Positions 44,261 to 54,716 of a DNA stretch of 64,000 nt are shown here, piece after piece. The stretch's first letter is position 1, and the number at the start of each line of letters is the position of its first letter. Location of the stretch: assembly GCA_020064725.1 (NCBI GenBank), contig JAGTWJ010000019.1, positions 434,001 through 498,000 on the forward strand, written 5' to 3'. Position numbers and translations under genes: made by a program. The stretch is from Drechslerella dactyloides (lineage: Eukaryota; Ascomycota; Orbiliomycetes; Orbiliales; Orbiliaceae). Under the pieces are notes generated by a model. The model had not been told where the DNA came from and made no database searches. It saw only the letters and a program-made list of their open reading frames with translations.

Positions 44261-47200
44261 CGGAGGTTGCCTGTTTACCATGTTAAGTAGCCCAAATCGG
44301 GTTCCATGGAGGAAACAGATTCAGCACCACAACCTCCACCGAGAGTTTCTGGTCTGGAAATGCAGATTACCGACTCTCGCTCGGTCAGCCAGTCCTGATC
44401 TTGACTGGTGGGAACCCCCCATGGGATACCGAACTCACAAGCCTTCGATTCCGCAACGATGCTGAACCAGAACAGTCACAAAGTATTTATGTCTTCAGGA
44501 GAAGTTTATCTACCTGACGAATCGAAAGGAAAGCGCCAGATAAATGCAATATCTTGCAAGCCTAGACCTGCACTTCTAGCGCCATGCAAAGACGTTTCCT
44601 CCCCATGGCTTCCACTGCTGGTAAGCATTCAGAGACCCTTCATTGCAGTTTGAGATATCAATCTGATTTCCTCTGATTTAGGGATTGAGTCTTCGCGCGA
44701 CAGCGGCCCAGAGCAAACTCCCCACAGTCCACAACTTCCACGTGTAGTGTAAATAACACATCCTCAACCTCCCGTTGTGCAAGCCAACGAGAATATCACT
44801 AACAGTAAATCCCATCTCTAGCCAGCCACCAAGCAAGATCATGGACGTTGCCGATGTTCGCATGCATCTCAGACATTACCTATGCTGGGTAGTGGTCGTC
44901 GTCGCGGTCTTCATGGTGCGCGTCCTGGAACGAGCGACGGTCGAGTTAGAAGACGATGCTGAGGCGGACTACGGTATCCAACGGTCATAAAAACAGGGTG
45001 CGATGGCGACGCCATGCCGGTCTTCCCACCGGCTTCCTACGACAGTACGAAATGATGCATTCCAACGTCGTCCACTCCTTTTATATGAACGTACTCATAT
45101 GCGAAATCTACCATCCCCATATCCCTATATAATTTTGGTGGGGGGGAGGGAGGGGTGGAATTCCAGCTCAATATCGAATGTGCCCTCCACTCCATCGCGC
45201 TCGAAAGTCGGGGTTCGCCAGACGCTTTCAGAGAGGAACTTCTATGCCATGATTGCTCAGTTGCTAGGTAACGGTCTCTCATACGCCTCTTGTCTCCGGT
45301 GACAATGAGCCATATGTCCAATCTTTGGGAGATGACTTGTTAACACGCAACAATTTGACGTCTCCGGATTGTCTCACAGGCCAGACAGAGTCTTCCGAAA
45401 ATCTCGAGATCTCTGAGGCGAACATCGATGACGCTTCACATAAAGCCTGGCGTGAGAAGGTTATAGCTAATGCAGCGGTAGCGTTACACTTGAAGCTACC
45501 GCTCATGAATTACGAAGAATCCCAACGAGTCTCCGACAAGTATGCACGATTATATCAGTTGGATCATAGAATATATAAATCAAGGCAACGAAATAGCCTC
45601 ATGGGTAATAGCCCGAGAAACAAGCGATGAAGAAATCGCGGAAGTCTTGGGAGCCGGATACAAGTACAGCCAGTCTTTATCGACAGCTGTATAAATCTAC
45701 ACATATCTCTTTGTTTCGTAAGAAAATTTTGTCTAGGCTCTTATCCGTGGTACTCTCCAAAGGCATTTAAATGCATGAAAGGCACACAGTTGACAGATCT
45801 TTGTCTTTCTAGATCTGTTGATGGTGCTGCGATATTTCGCTCTCACTCATGCAGTTGGCTCAAGACCTTCGAACCGTTCTCAAGAATCTCCAAGCGACTG
45901 CAGGAATCTCACACAGATGATACGATGTCTGTTCCAACAACCGCTGCTGCTTTGCAGCATATCCCGATAGAAACGAATGCTCATTATGCGGAAAGCCACG
46001 ATAAAAATCAGGTACTGGTAATTCGAAAGCCACGAAGACTTTTGACTATGATCCCGTGGTGCAATCAGTCTGAATAGAAGAATACCATCCTCCATCGGGA
46101 ATTCGTGAGGAAGGCTAACGTAAAGGTCCATCGTGCAACGCATCCTATCACCATCCGAAAGATCGACGAAAGTGAAGAGCAGACTCACGAGTATGCATGG
46201 GCTTGAGGTGAATGTTGCTGGTTTCACCGAGGATTCGACTATATTGACATGAATACAGCAAAGATCTTCAGATAACTATGGAATATCCTCATTCGCACAT
46301 CTAGTGAACCGGCTATTATGAAGAGGTGGCATCGAATTCATATACAATGCTGAATCGAAGACATGCAACCAGCTTTGTATACCTGGTGGATATGGAGGGT
46401 GCGATTCTACCAAGTTTTGCGAATAGTGGCCACAACAGATTACGAGAAGACGAAAGCTCAAATTGCAAAGACAACTCTGAATAACCTCCAAGCTGACTTA
46501 GCATACGCTGGGAAACTGGATGGGGCGGTTGTTTGGAGATCTCGAATTCACGTGGACTTCGATTCTAAGCGTACTCGCGAATTTTTCAAGTCAGGAGGCA
46601 TCCATATTTATGAATATCGATATATCACTCATTCACTGCCTACGCTCAACAATGTCTTAACGTCGCGATGAAGCGTGCTTCAGATGCGGAAGTTCGCCCC
46701 GGTTCGGCCCCGGAAGAGCAAGCGTCGCTGCACCATCCTGCGCCGAACCACTCATACGCCTGCCCACGACGTCCCCAGCTCGACGGAGCAAGACACCTTC
46801 TGGACCTGCAAGGAGGGACCGGGCGACGACGACGACGGCGTCGATGCATCTTCGTCGACGGCGGGGCAGCAACCCCCGGAAGCCCAGGACTATGGCAAAG
46901 TCACACAGGGGCTCGTTGTCTTCTCAGTAACATTTTGCGAGCCTTTATGTTTTCACTGAAGTTATGTGTCTACAGTACGACAAACTTATATACTCCTTCA
47001 TCTGACGAACACAGTTACAGGATGATTCCCAATGTATGAGTCTACAATACTATTCAAGGAACTTGATATGATGACGAGGAATATCAGTACTAAGGCACTA
47101 TATCAATGACGATGCACCTCTTCACAAAGCATTTGCAAAGTGGGCTGAATTCTATTCTTATTTTTTCTCCATCGATGATAATGCCTTGGTGCCGGTATTG

Positions 47201-47483
47201 GGGGTATCACTTGTCTCGTGAACCAGACTGCCGTACCTTATCCGGCGAAGCCGGGGTGCCGGATTTGCGCCGTGCGGTAGTATTCTCTTTCGAGGCGTTA
47301 TCCACTTAATATAATGAGGAAGAGGAGAATGACGAATCTTGAGAGGAGACTGATGAGTTCTGGGAGGAAGGCGATGAGTTCGAGGAAGAAAATGACGAGT
47401 TCGCAGAAGAAAGCGACGAATTCAAAGAAAGCGATGAGTTCGGCGCCTCCGGCAGTCTGGTTTACGAGACAATAGTATTACCC
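47201..47483. mobile_element. Short inverted-repeat element with acidic coding-like repeats inside
   Basis: Arms at 47211-47232 and 47451-47472 are complementary over 22 bp with one mismatch (left arm TTGTCTCGTGAACCAGACTG plus CC). Weaker complementarity continues outward to GGGTAT/ATTACCC, giving ends near 47201 and 47483. Between the arms lies an imperfect repeat that reads in one frame as acidic units ending in DEF (GDEF, NDEF, SDEF), preceded in frame by a TGA. It could be a MITE-like element or a relic that captured coding sequence. I see no certain target-site duplication. Confidence 0.45.
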
Positions 47484-48177
47484 TATCTCGTTACTTGATA
47501 TTGTACTAGTCGATCGAATTCGAATAGGCAAATGATACCAGAGGCTCAACATCCCTAAAACGAACAAAGTATAGCGCTGTGCCAGATATAGCCAACTACG
47601 CAATGGCACTTCAATGACGTATAGCGTGGTATGGACGGCGAACATAAGAATGATAGCAGACTCATTTTGTATGTCGGTGGCGTAGCGGCAGCCGCGACGA
47701 TTTTCGTGTTCCAAACGATCATCGTCCTGCCAGGAGTCTTTCACACGGATGTCGGACTGGTAGTCATGGTGGATGGTCGACCTGGCGTATTGTCTAGAAA
47801 GGTCATCCCGCCAGCGGATGTAACGGATGCTCGGAAATTGAAGAAAACTGTGGTTGGCAAGACGAAAGCCGTTGCCAAAGAGATAAGCTCGGGTTTCTTT
47901 CTATGGAAAGGCGATTAAATTTAGTGCCACTTTGCATGTAAATGGCAGCGGTCTTCAAGTCATGTAGAAATGAATGGTACTTCAAGCTAGCATAGATCTC
48001 TAAGATGAAGTATGGAACTATTTACGGTAGCCTCGATGCCAGGCGCTGTAGTTCCTACATTAAATACATGAACAAGGCTTATCCTCGGTCCTTTATATCT
48101 CTATCTTGGTAATTTGTCAATGTCCGCATCATTCCTGTAATGAGTCCTTGTATATATGCATACATACAAATAAAATA

Positions 48178-48972
48178 TTACACTAACATCTCCTGGCTGC
48201 TTCTGTCACCGAACCGCTTCACGTCCCCCTCCACGGCGGCCCCCTCCACAACCCGACACCAGCGCCCTAGCACATCCCTCACGCTGCCGATAAATCGCAG
48301 ATCCTGCCGTTCGCCGTCCTCCTGCTCGAACCCCTCGCCGCCGTAGAATCCCTTCTGGCGGGTGTTTTTCCGCATCATCCGGCTGTTGATGAGCGGCAGC
48401 TCGGCTGCGATTCCGAAGGCGCGGGAGTCCGCTGATATCGACAGCATTAGCGTGCGAGAGGTCGCCGTCGCCGTGTCGCTTATGGAGGCGAGGGTGCGGG
48501 AGAGGCCTTGTGCGGACCACTCGGTGGACAGATGGTGCAGCGGCAACAGGCCGTGAATTGCCAGGTATGGCTGTCGTTCATCATCTATAATAGTAGTATT
48601 CGCGTCCTCGCTGTGTTTGCGGGCGTGGAGGGCGGTGATGTGGGTGGACGTTAGGGAAGAGAGGTATGCTCTTATGTGGTGTATAGTCGGACAGTAGACG
48701 ATGGAGATCGTATCGGTGGCGAGTAGCGCGGCTATCGGGGTGTGGAGAATTAGCTCCTGCGCGTCCGTGAGCGGCTCGTCCGTGTCGTCCGTGGGGATGT
48801 CGGCGACGGGGAGGTGTAGGTCGATGAGCAGCTCGCGGATGAAGGCGCCGCGGGTGGAGCAAATGATGATTGTGTCTTTGGTCGTGGAACTGGTGGTGGC
48901 GGAGCGGGCGATGCAGTAAGTGAGGAAGGAGCAGGGAGACGAAGTAACGATCGCGAGGGGCCGTGGAGGCAT
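48178..48972 (-). CDS. 264-aa protein, function unknown
   Basis: A single exon from ATG 48972 (MPPRPLAIVTSSPCSFLTYC). The N-terminal half alternates strands and helices (TIIICSTRGAFIREL, TISIVYCPTIHHIRAYLSSL) in a way that recalls a RecA/P-loop-like fold, but there is no Walker A motif. The second half has LMLSISADSRAFGIAAELPL and a charged tail. I do not recognise the family; a degenerate RecA-fold subunit is only a guess. It is transcribed divergently from the WD40 gene across 434 bp, and coding composition is good. Confidence 0.68.
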   Translation of the reverse strand: MPPRPLAIVTSSPCSFLTYCIARSATTSSTTKDTIIICSTRGAFIRELLIDLHLPVADIPTDDTDEPLTDAQELILHTPIAALLATDTISIVYCPTIHHIRAYLSSLTSTHITALHARKHSEDANTTIIDDERQPYLAIHGLLPLHHLSTEWSAQGLSRTLASISDTATATSRTLMLSISADSRAFGIAAELPLINSRMMRKNTRQKGFYGGEGFEQEDGERQDLRFIGSVRDVLGRWCRVVEGAAVEGDVKRFGDRSSQEMLV

Positions 48973-49406
48973 CGCGATATCGATCGTAGCAGATTTATAT
49001 CGACCGATACATTTAGAAGTTGTCGAAGATTTGAAGAGGCAATTTGTTGTTGCGTGTCAAAATGCAACGGGGCGGCTTCCATTCATGCTCAAAGACTCTT
49101 ACGACTACATCGTCCCTGCATCCACGACAGGCGTCCAGGTGCACCGCCGAAGTTCAGTTCCACGGCTGCGATAGGCCTGTCAGAGTATATATATCGCCTA
49201 TGGCGCCCGTCCGCGCTTCGTCCCGTCGCAGGAGACCCGGCTGAGCGCCCGTTGTCGCGACTGTTGTATTTTGTGAGTTGGTCCACGCTGGTTCTCGAGA
49301 GTTCTGAGTTCGTGATAGCGGAACTAACCGCGATATCAGGAACATAAAATCCAACCAGCATATGGTTGATATAAAAATCGATCGGGAATTGCAGTAACTG
49401 TGTGCC
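48973..49406. promoter_or_regulatory. Divergent promoter region, 264-aa gene / WD40 gene
   Basis: A 434-bp space holds both promoters. There is an AT-rich segment at 49340-49390 before the WD40 gene's ATG. No distinct element identified. Confidence 0.45.
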
Positions 49407-50904
49407 ATGGAGGACGCTTCTCCACCTTCATATCCGCGCCTCGTCGCGTCAACGGGTGACGTATACCGCGCCTCCATCGCCGACTCCCACGACCGCGAGG
49501 ACGCAGCCCTGAACGGCACCGTCGGCAACGGTCTGGAATATGGATCTGTCATGGGGCCAAAATCCAACCGGCCGGGTAGCAACGTCTTCCGCAGTGTCGA
49601 ATGGTAAGTCCAACCCTTGCAACCCATTCATCCATCAGCCTATCTTCATATATGAACATAGCTAAGGTGTTGATGCAGGACCGCGGACGGGACGTCTTTA
49701 CTGGCTGTCAGCGAAGACAATTGCATCCGCACCTTCATCGCGTAAGTCAGAATCTCACCAACCGTACCTGCCTACCGATGGCAATACTAATATGTATAAT
49801 ACATACAGCCCGCCAGACCTCCTCACTGCGCCGTCACTACACTCCCTCCTCCCATACTCCATCTGCCGCCTCCCTTCGACCCCCCACTGTATATCCCCCT
49901 ACCCCTTCGCTGCCATCTCCAACCCCTCCACCGCCCTCTTCCTCACCTCCCTCCCGTCGCACCCGATCCAACTGCGCTCCTTCCTCTACCCGGCTGTCAC
50001 AGGCACATACCCGCTCATCCACACCGAGACGGAAAAGTACCTGACACCGGCATCGCTCGCCTGGACGCCGAACGGCACCCACTTCCTCGCGGGCACGGAC
50101 TCGCAAATCCACCTCTTCGACATCACCCGCGAGAAGGACGGGCCGGTCGAAAGCTACAATACAGGACAGAAACGAAAGAAAGCCGCTATAGCAGACGGAT
50201 ACAGCCAGTCCGGTGTGCGCGGCATCGTCTCCGCGCTGGCGATGCACGCGGGCACGCAGATGTTCGCGGCGGGTACGTACAGTCGCCGTGTACTACTCTA
50301 CTCCTCTCCCTGGCAGGACGGCCAGCTCCTCGACAGCATCAACCTGAACGACATCCGTAACGATACCCACTCATCATCTCCATACCACTACGACGCAAGT
50401 GGGAACGGCGTAACGAGCCTATCCTTCTCGGGGAACGGCACCCATCTCCTCATCGCCGAGCGCAAAAGCGCAAATCTCTACATCTACGATATCCGCAACC
50501 TCTCCACCGTCCACAGCATCTTAACGCGTCGCCACGCGCAGACTAACCAGAAAATACAAGCGGCGTTCACAAACCTCGCCGGTATCCCAGACACAGTAGT
50601 ATCAGGCGGCATCGACGGCATCGTGAGGGCATGGAACCCGTTTTCCTCGTCACAAGAAGACAACGATGGCCGCGACGACGGGGTGCAGATGCACACACCG
50701 TCGAAAGGGTGGAAGGCTGCAGAAGATCCCGTCACCGCTGCAGCGGTGCATCCCACCGGCTGCGTGGTGGCAACCAGCTCTGGCCAGCGGAAGAAATTGC
50801 CAGCGAGCACCAGCGGCCAGAACGAGTACGATACGTCTGACGAGGAGAGTGATAGCGGGGATCCGGGCGTGTGGGATAATGCGATCCAGATATGGGCTGT
50901 GTAG
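49407..50904 (+). CDS. WD40 protein of the WRAP53/TCAB1-Swt21 type
   Basis: Three exons (49407..49603, 49679..49741, 49809..50904) give 451 aa. The joins build the conserved start VFRSVEW-TADGTSLLAVSED and CIRTF-IAPPDLL. Repeats follow as in human WRAP53: FLYPAVTGTYPLIH, LAWTPNGTHFLAGTDSQIHL, QSGVRGIVSALAMH with AAGTYSRRVLLYSS, GNGVTSLSFSGNGTHLLIAE, TNQKIQAAFTNLAG, VVSGGIDGIVRAWNPF and VTAAAVHPTGCVVATSSGQ. WRAP53 binds CAB-box scaRNAs and telomerase RNA; yeast Swt21 is linked to the U5 snRNP and splicing. Which role applies in this fungus is not known. A 63-nt middle exon is the shortest piece but is well supported by frame and motif. Confidence 0.88.
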
Positions 50905-51215
50905 TGTAGTCACTGCATATATATATACGAGTAGATGGCGCAAGGAGTTTGATTCCCAATTCATCCAGTAGAATAAGACCAGGATACGCATCTTCATTCA
51001 TCTAGGGGTACTGTGGATGAAATCCAGTTTTGATATGGATTCAATCTATAAGCGAAATTGATCATGAGGGTAGAGTACAGCGAGGACCATAACAAAACCG
51101 AGCCAAAGAGAAGCTCTATAATGTAACGCCTCGGGTATCATAAATGTCAAAAACACGAATCTTAAAAAAGCAGCAGAAAAAAAAAGTAATGCCAACCACC
51201 ACCAATAGTATAAAT
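50905..51215. other. Intergenic between convergent genes
   Basis: A 311-bp shared 3' region, A-rich near 51165-51190. No gene seen. Confidence 0.5.
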
Positions 51216-53312
51216 CTACCGCGCTGTCGGGGCGCTGGCCGTCAAGCTCATCATCGCCATGTCAATCGTCTTATACGTCCTCGCTCCCCCCTGCGCCGCC
51301 GCATCCGCTGTACTGTAAAAATACGGCGTATACGGCCCCGGCGCCCCACCATCATACCACAGCGCAGCACTGGTACTCTGCAAACTCTCATTAAACGCCA
51401 CGTTCAGCATCAGAAAATCCGTCCCCGGCACCAAGTTCCAGGGAATCCCACCGCTCTCCGCACTCGGGTTCTCCGTGTAGTCGACGGGGAACAGTGACCA
51501 GTAGATCGGTGAGCCGAGCGGCGACAGCGGGAAGAAGCCCCATGGGTACGCTGGGTAGGGCAGACGGTCGCCCGTATCCGGGTCTGTTGCCAGGATGAGG
51601 TTGTTGTTGATCTGGATGAAACGTGCGAAGGACGTGTCCGCCGTGAACCCGTACCATGCGTTGTACTGGTTGAGCACGGACGTGGTCGCCGCAGCAAAAT
51701 ACTGCGGGTTGCCGGCTGCCGCGTCCGTTGGAGCAAAGCGGATGGCCGAAGGGGGCGGGTAGGGGATGTGCAGGCGGATGGTACGGGTGTAGGTAGGTGG
51801 CTGATCGACAGTTTCCGTTGAGGTCGTCGTGAAGTTCCATTCGAGGATGGCGGGCTGAATTGTGAATGTCGACGTGGGGTTGATGGCGAAGGAGATCGTT
51901 GCGGTGGGGTTGTCGGGGCCGATGGTGATGGTGGTGTCAAAGGTGTTAGTGTTGGTCGTGTATTCGCGGTATTGATTGCTCACAACGAGGACGGTGGCGG
52001 TTGGTTCGGTGCCGAAGATGGTTGTGGTGGAGATGGGGAACTGGTTCCAGATATATGTGGTAGTCGTAATGGTCGTGGTTGGCGTGAGCTGCACAAATAT
52101 GGTGACAGTGGGATCCGAGCTGTTCGTCTGCTGCGAGAGGGTCGAGAACTCGGACCCATATGTGATATTGGATACGGTCACTTGCGACAGCTGGGCGATG
52201 GCAGTAATCGTCGGGAAGATGCTACCAATAGTCGGCGTCGACGTATAACCAAAGCTGCCAAAAATGGTCGTGGTAGTTATCACCTGGCTGATGATATCGA
52301 ATACGGTGACTGTGGGGTCATATTGGTCGAACTGCTGGGTGGTAGTCGTACCGCCAGGCCCGTAGAAGGTTACTGTCACTGTATCCTGAAGCTCCTGGAT
52401 TATAACATAGACGATGCCGGCTGCCAGCGTGGACGAACTGGTAAACGTCGTGCTTCCGTATTGGCGTACTGTGAACGTCCTGGTTGAGATCGAGCTCGAC
52501 TCTGACGACTCTGACGACGCTGATGACCGTGTGCTTCGTCTGGAGGTCGAACTTCTGGTTGTCGCTTGACTGCTTCCCGTCCCTGTCCCTGTGTTTGTAC
52601 CCGATCGCGTGGGAGTAACGAAGCTTTGTCTCGCCGAGCCATCGTCAATACCGGACGGGATCCCGGCCGAAACATCGTACATCTGAATCGGAACGGTGGT
52701 ATCAATAGACCCGTCATCCGCAAGGTAAACACCGAAGCCAAGCGTGATAGGATTCGCCGAGTTTTGCCCAGCGACGAATATCAGGTTGCCATCGGAAGTC
52801 CTCACCCACGTCATCGTGGTGGCTGCGGGCGGCGGAACCGGTCCGATAAGCAGGTCCACAGACCCCTCGAACCGCTTGCGGATCGCGCCCCTCGGAAGAA
52901 TCACATAGACGGTATCACCGGTTAACGTATCTCGCATTACCCCGGTGTCAGAGAGGTTGAAAGTCAGGATCTGGCCGCCAATGCCAACGGTATTCCCCAC
53001 TCGCGAGAGTGTGATAACTTGGTCGCCGGCGGACATAGGTACCGTTAATTGGATCGTGAAACCAGTCGCAGAGGGCGCTGGCGGCGAGATAGTCGTGGTT
53101 GTACATATCTGGCCGGGGTTGTTATTAGTCGGAGTAGAGAATATGGAGGAGCAAGGGCAATAATCCAAGGTCGTAGTAGTGTACTCTGTAGTTCCACAGA
53201 CTACGAGCTCCGTGACAGTCGTCGTGGATGTGACAAAAACAGTCCTCTGCGCTGCTGCCCTAGGAGCTATGAAGATTAGCACCGCGGCAGTGAGAGCCTG
53301 CGGTAGGTGCAT
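51216..53312 (-). CDS. Large secreted Thr/Ser-rich protein (adhesin-like), paralog style B
   Basis: A single exon of 698 aa. The signal peptide MHLPQALTAAVLIF...AAAQ ends near residue 21. The layout matches the protein at 12.3-14.8 kb: a Thr/Val strand region, a CPCS Cys cluster (near 52-55), a compact domain with a basic site RKRFEG (about 141-146, possible Kex2 cleavage), a Ser/Thr/Arg-rich linker (220-275), long Thr-rich strand repeats (TVTIF, TTTTYIW), and one hydrophobic-PYP motif (RLHIPYPPPS) before a final globular domain that includes LPYPAYPWGFFPLSP. No membrane anchor or GPI signal is seen. This is probably a cell-wall or extracellular protein of unknown function. Confidence 0.82.
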   Translation of the reverse strand: MHLPQALTAAVLIFIAPRAAAQRTVFVTSTTTVTELVVCGTTEYTTTTLDYCPCSSIFSTPTNNNPGQICTTTTISPPAPSATGFTIQLTVPMSAGDQVITLSRVGNTVGIGGQILTFNLSDTGVMRDTLTGDTVYVILPRGAIRKRFEGSVDLLIGPVPPPAATTMTWVRTSDGNLIFVAGQNSANPITLGFGVYLADDGSIDTTVPIQMYDVSAGIPSGIDDGSARQSFVTPTRSGTNTGTGTGSSQATTRSSTSRRSTRSSASSESSESSSISTRTFTVRQYGSTTFTSSSTLAAGIVYVIIQELQDTVTVTFYGPGGTTTTQQFDQYDPTVTVFDIISQVITTTTIFGSFGYTSTPTIGSIFPTITAIAQLSQVTVSNITYGSEFSTLSQQTNSSDPTVTIFVQLTPTTTITTTTYIWNQFPISTTTIFGTEPTATVLVVSNQYREYTTNTNTFDTTITIGPDNPTATISFAINPTSTFTIQPAILEWNFTTTSTETVDQPPTYTRTIRLHIPYPPPSAIRFAPTDAAAGNPQYFAAATTSVLNQYNAWYGFTADTSFARFIQINNNLILATDPDTGDRLPYPAYPWGFFPLSPLGSPIYWSLFPVDYTENPSAESGGIPWNLVPGTDFLMLNVAFNESLQSTSAALWYDGGAPGPYTPYFYSTADAAAQGGARTYKTIDMAMMSLTASAPTAR

Positions 53313-53617
53313 TGTGGCGACGGATGGAGATGATTCGGGCTATTGCGTCAACGAGCATTCGCTCTGAAGATTGCATTCGAAAGGGCGGCTCCGCGCGGAC
53401 AATGGAGATTGGAGATGAGGGTCTTTCAGACATCCGGATGCCTGTCTGGCAACCCTTATATGGCATGGACCGAAACTCGCCATAAACGTACACCCAGCGT
53501 GACTTCAGCGGACCTCCATGGATTGGCATTTAGATCGTTGGTTGCCGGTTAGAGATCCGACGGAGATCGTAGGCCCACGCTAGGTTGCCATCGTAGCGAC
53601 TTGGCTGATGCAGCGTT
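53313..53617. other. Intergenic, no gene seen
   Basis: About 305 bp: upstream of the secreted protein and downstream of POP4. No coding frame or repeat seen. Confidence 0.5.
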
Positions 53618-54394
53618 TCACAGGTCATCCATGGCTTTCGCCTTGAACTTCTTGTTCATGCGCTCGGCCGCTCTGAAGATGAAGCTCGAGCCATGCAGCT
53701 CGAGGACAATCGGCTGTGCGGCCTGGTTCGTTGCCTCCGGCCATGGTATCTCGAATCTGAACACGGAATACTCCTTAGGAATATCTATTGACCCCCAACT
53801 TAGCAAGCCGTTCATATAGTAAATCCACAGGAACGTCAGGTGGTACGCACGCTTGACCTCATCCTTCTTCGTGATGATCACAAACGTCATCTTTGTGTCC
53901 TTGATGACGATTCCCTTGATTCCTACCCTACTCGGACACCGGTTCCTGACAACCTCCACTTCGCAGCCGTGAAAGTCCGCTGCGCACAGCTTCGCTGCCG
54001 TGGCTTGTCCAGCCGAGCCATTTGCGCCGAGCGTACCACGGAGAATCTCTTGGATATATCCTAGCCACAGTCGATTCAGCGGCTCGTAGATGGCGTACTT
54101 TTGCGCCGCCTTGGGAATTTCGTAGACTTGTAGAGCGCGTTTTTCGCGAGCGGACAGAGGGTGTGGCTTGTTGGATGGCTTGTTGCTGTCCTTCTGTAGC
54201 TTCCGCTGGAGGCGTAGCTCGCGGCGACGGGTTCGCGCGTCTTTCGGCTGAGAGCTCAGTGTTTGACGGAAGTCGATGGGGCGATGCTGGACTTTCTCTT
54301 TGAAAATGCGGGTCGCCTCGTCCGGGTTATCGGGGTGGGCTAGGTGGAGGAGCGACTGGGCATACGGCTCCGGGGGTTGGCCTGTGGACGCCAT
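53618..54394 (-). CDS. POP4: RNase P/MRP protein subunit Pop4 (Rpp29)
   Basis: Two exons, complement(53618..53784, 53851..54394), give 236 aa. The start MASTGQPPEPYAQ is the first ATG; the frame is open upstream only through TTG. A basic region (RTRRRELRLQRKLQKD) precedes the Rpp29 core: YEIPKAAQKYAIYEPLNRLW, AAKLCAADFHGCEVEVVRNR, VGIKGIVIKDTKMTFVIITK, the spliced join DEVKH-IPKEYSVFRFEIPW, and LELHGSSFIFRAAERMNKKF. This SH3-like fold binds the RNase P RNA in tRNA 5' maturation and RNase MRP in rRNA processing. The 66-nt intron is a multiple of three and has no in-frame stop, so the unspliced frame is also open; the family alignment argues it is spliced. Confidence 0.93.
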   Translation of the reverse strand: MASTGQPPEPYAQSLLHLAHPDNPDEATRIFKEKVQHRPIDFRQTLSSQPKDARTRRRELRLQRKLQKDSNKPSNKPHPLSAREKRALQVYEIPKAAQKYAIYEPLNRLWLGYIQEILRGTLGANGSAGQATAAKLCAADFHGCEVEVVRNRCPSRVGIKGIVIKDTKMTFVIITKKDEVKRAYHLTFLWIYYMNGLLSWGSIDIPKEYSVFRFEIPWPEATNQAAQPIVLELHGSSFIFRAAERMNKKFKAKAMDDL

Positions 54395-54716
54395 CGTGAT
54401 GAGGGAATTGGTGAAGACGAAGAAGGTTGAAATTGGGATGTCGAGATGAGGCGCGAGATAAATGCGGCACAACGCGCAATTTACAACAGTTTCGTGGCAA
54501 TTCGTGAATTCACGTCACGATACTCTACTAACCTGCAAATTGTATTCCGTGAATCTCCAACATGTACTTGGCCAATGAATCCCAAAAAAAAAAAAAAAAG
54601 AATGATGATGAACTCATACATGCGCGTACAACCTAAAGATTTGAATGGCCGACATACGCATACACACTCTCATCCTGCTTGCTGCGCACAGGCGCCTCTT
54701 ACCGCGAGACCACCTC
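54395..54716. other. Intergenic, no gene seen
   Basis: About 320 bp with an A16-type run near 54583-54599. Upstream region of POP4 and 3' flank of the decarboxylase gene. Confidence 0.5.

Larger units (their letters stand above)
43182..48177. other. 5-kb decayed, gene-poor region
   Basis: No intact gene can be modelled. It holds a frameshifted relic (43.64-44.26 kb), scattered short open plus-strand frames (44.78-45.0, 45.3-45.6, 46.36-46.67 and 47.63-47.92 kb, the last with one membrane-like segment), a G-rich tract (45137-45155) and a short inverted-repeat element (47.2-47.5 kb). Frames break by stops and shifts rather than at splice signals, which suggests old genes losing function. Confidence 0.5.

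Noticed and set aside
45003..46671. A single multi-exon gene joining the short frames at 45.0-46.7 kb
   Set aside because: I could not find a set of donors and acceptors that kept one frame; stops interrupt between pieces. It is left as decayed sequence.
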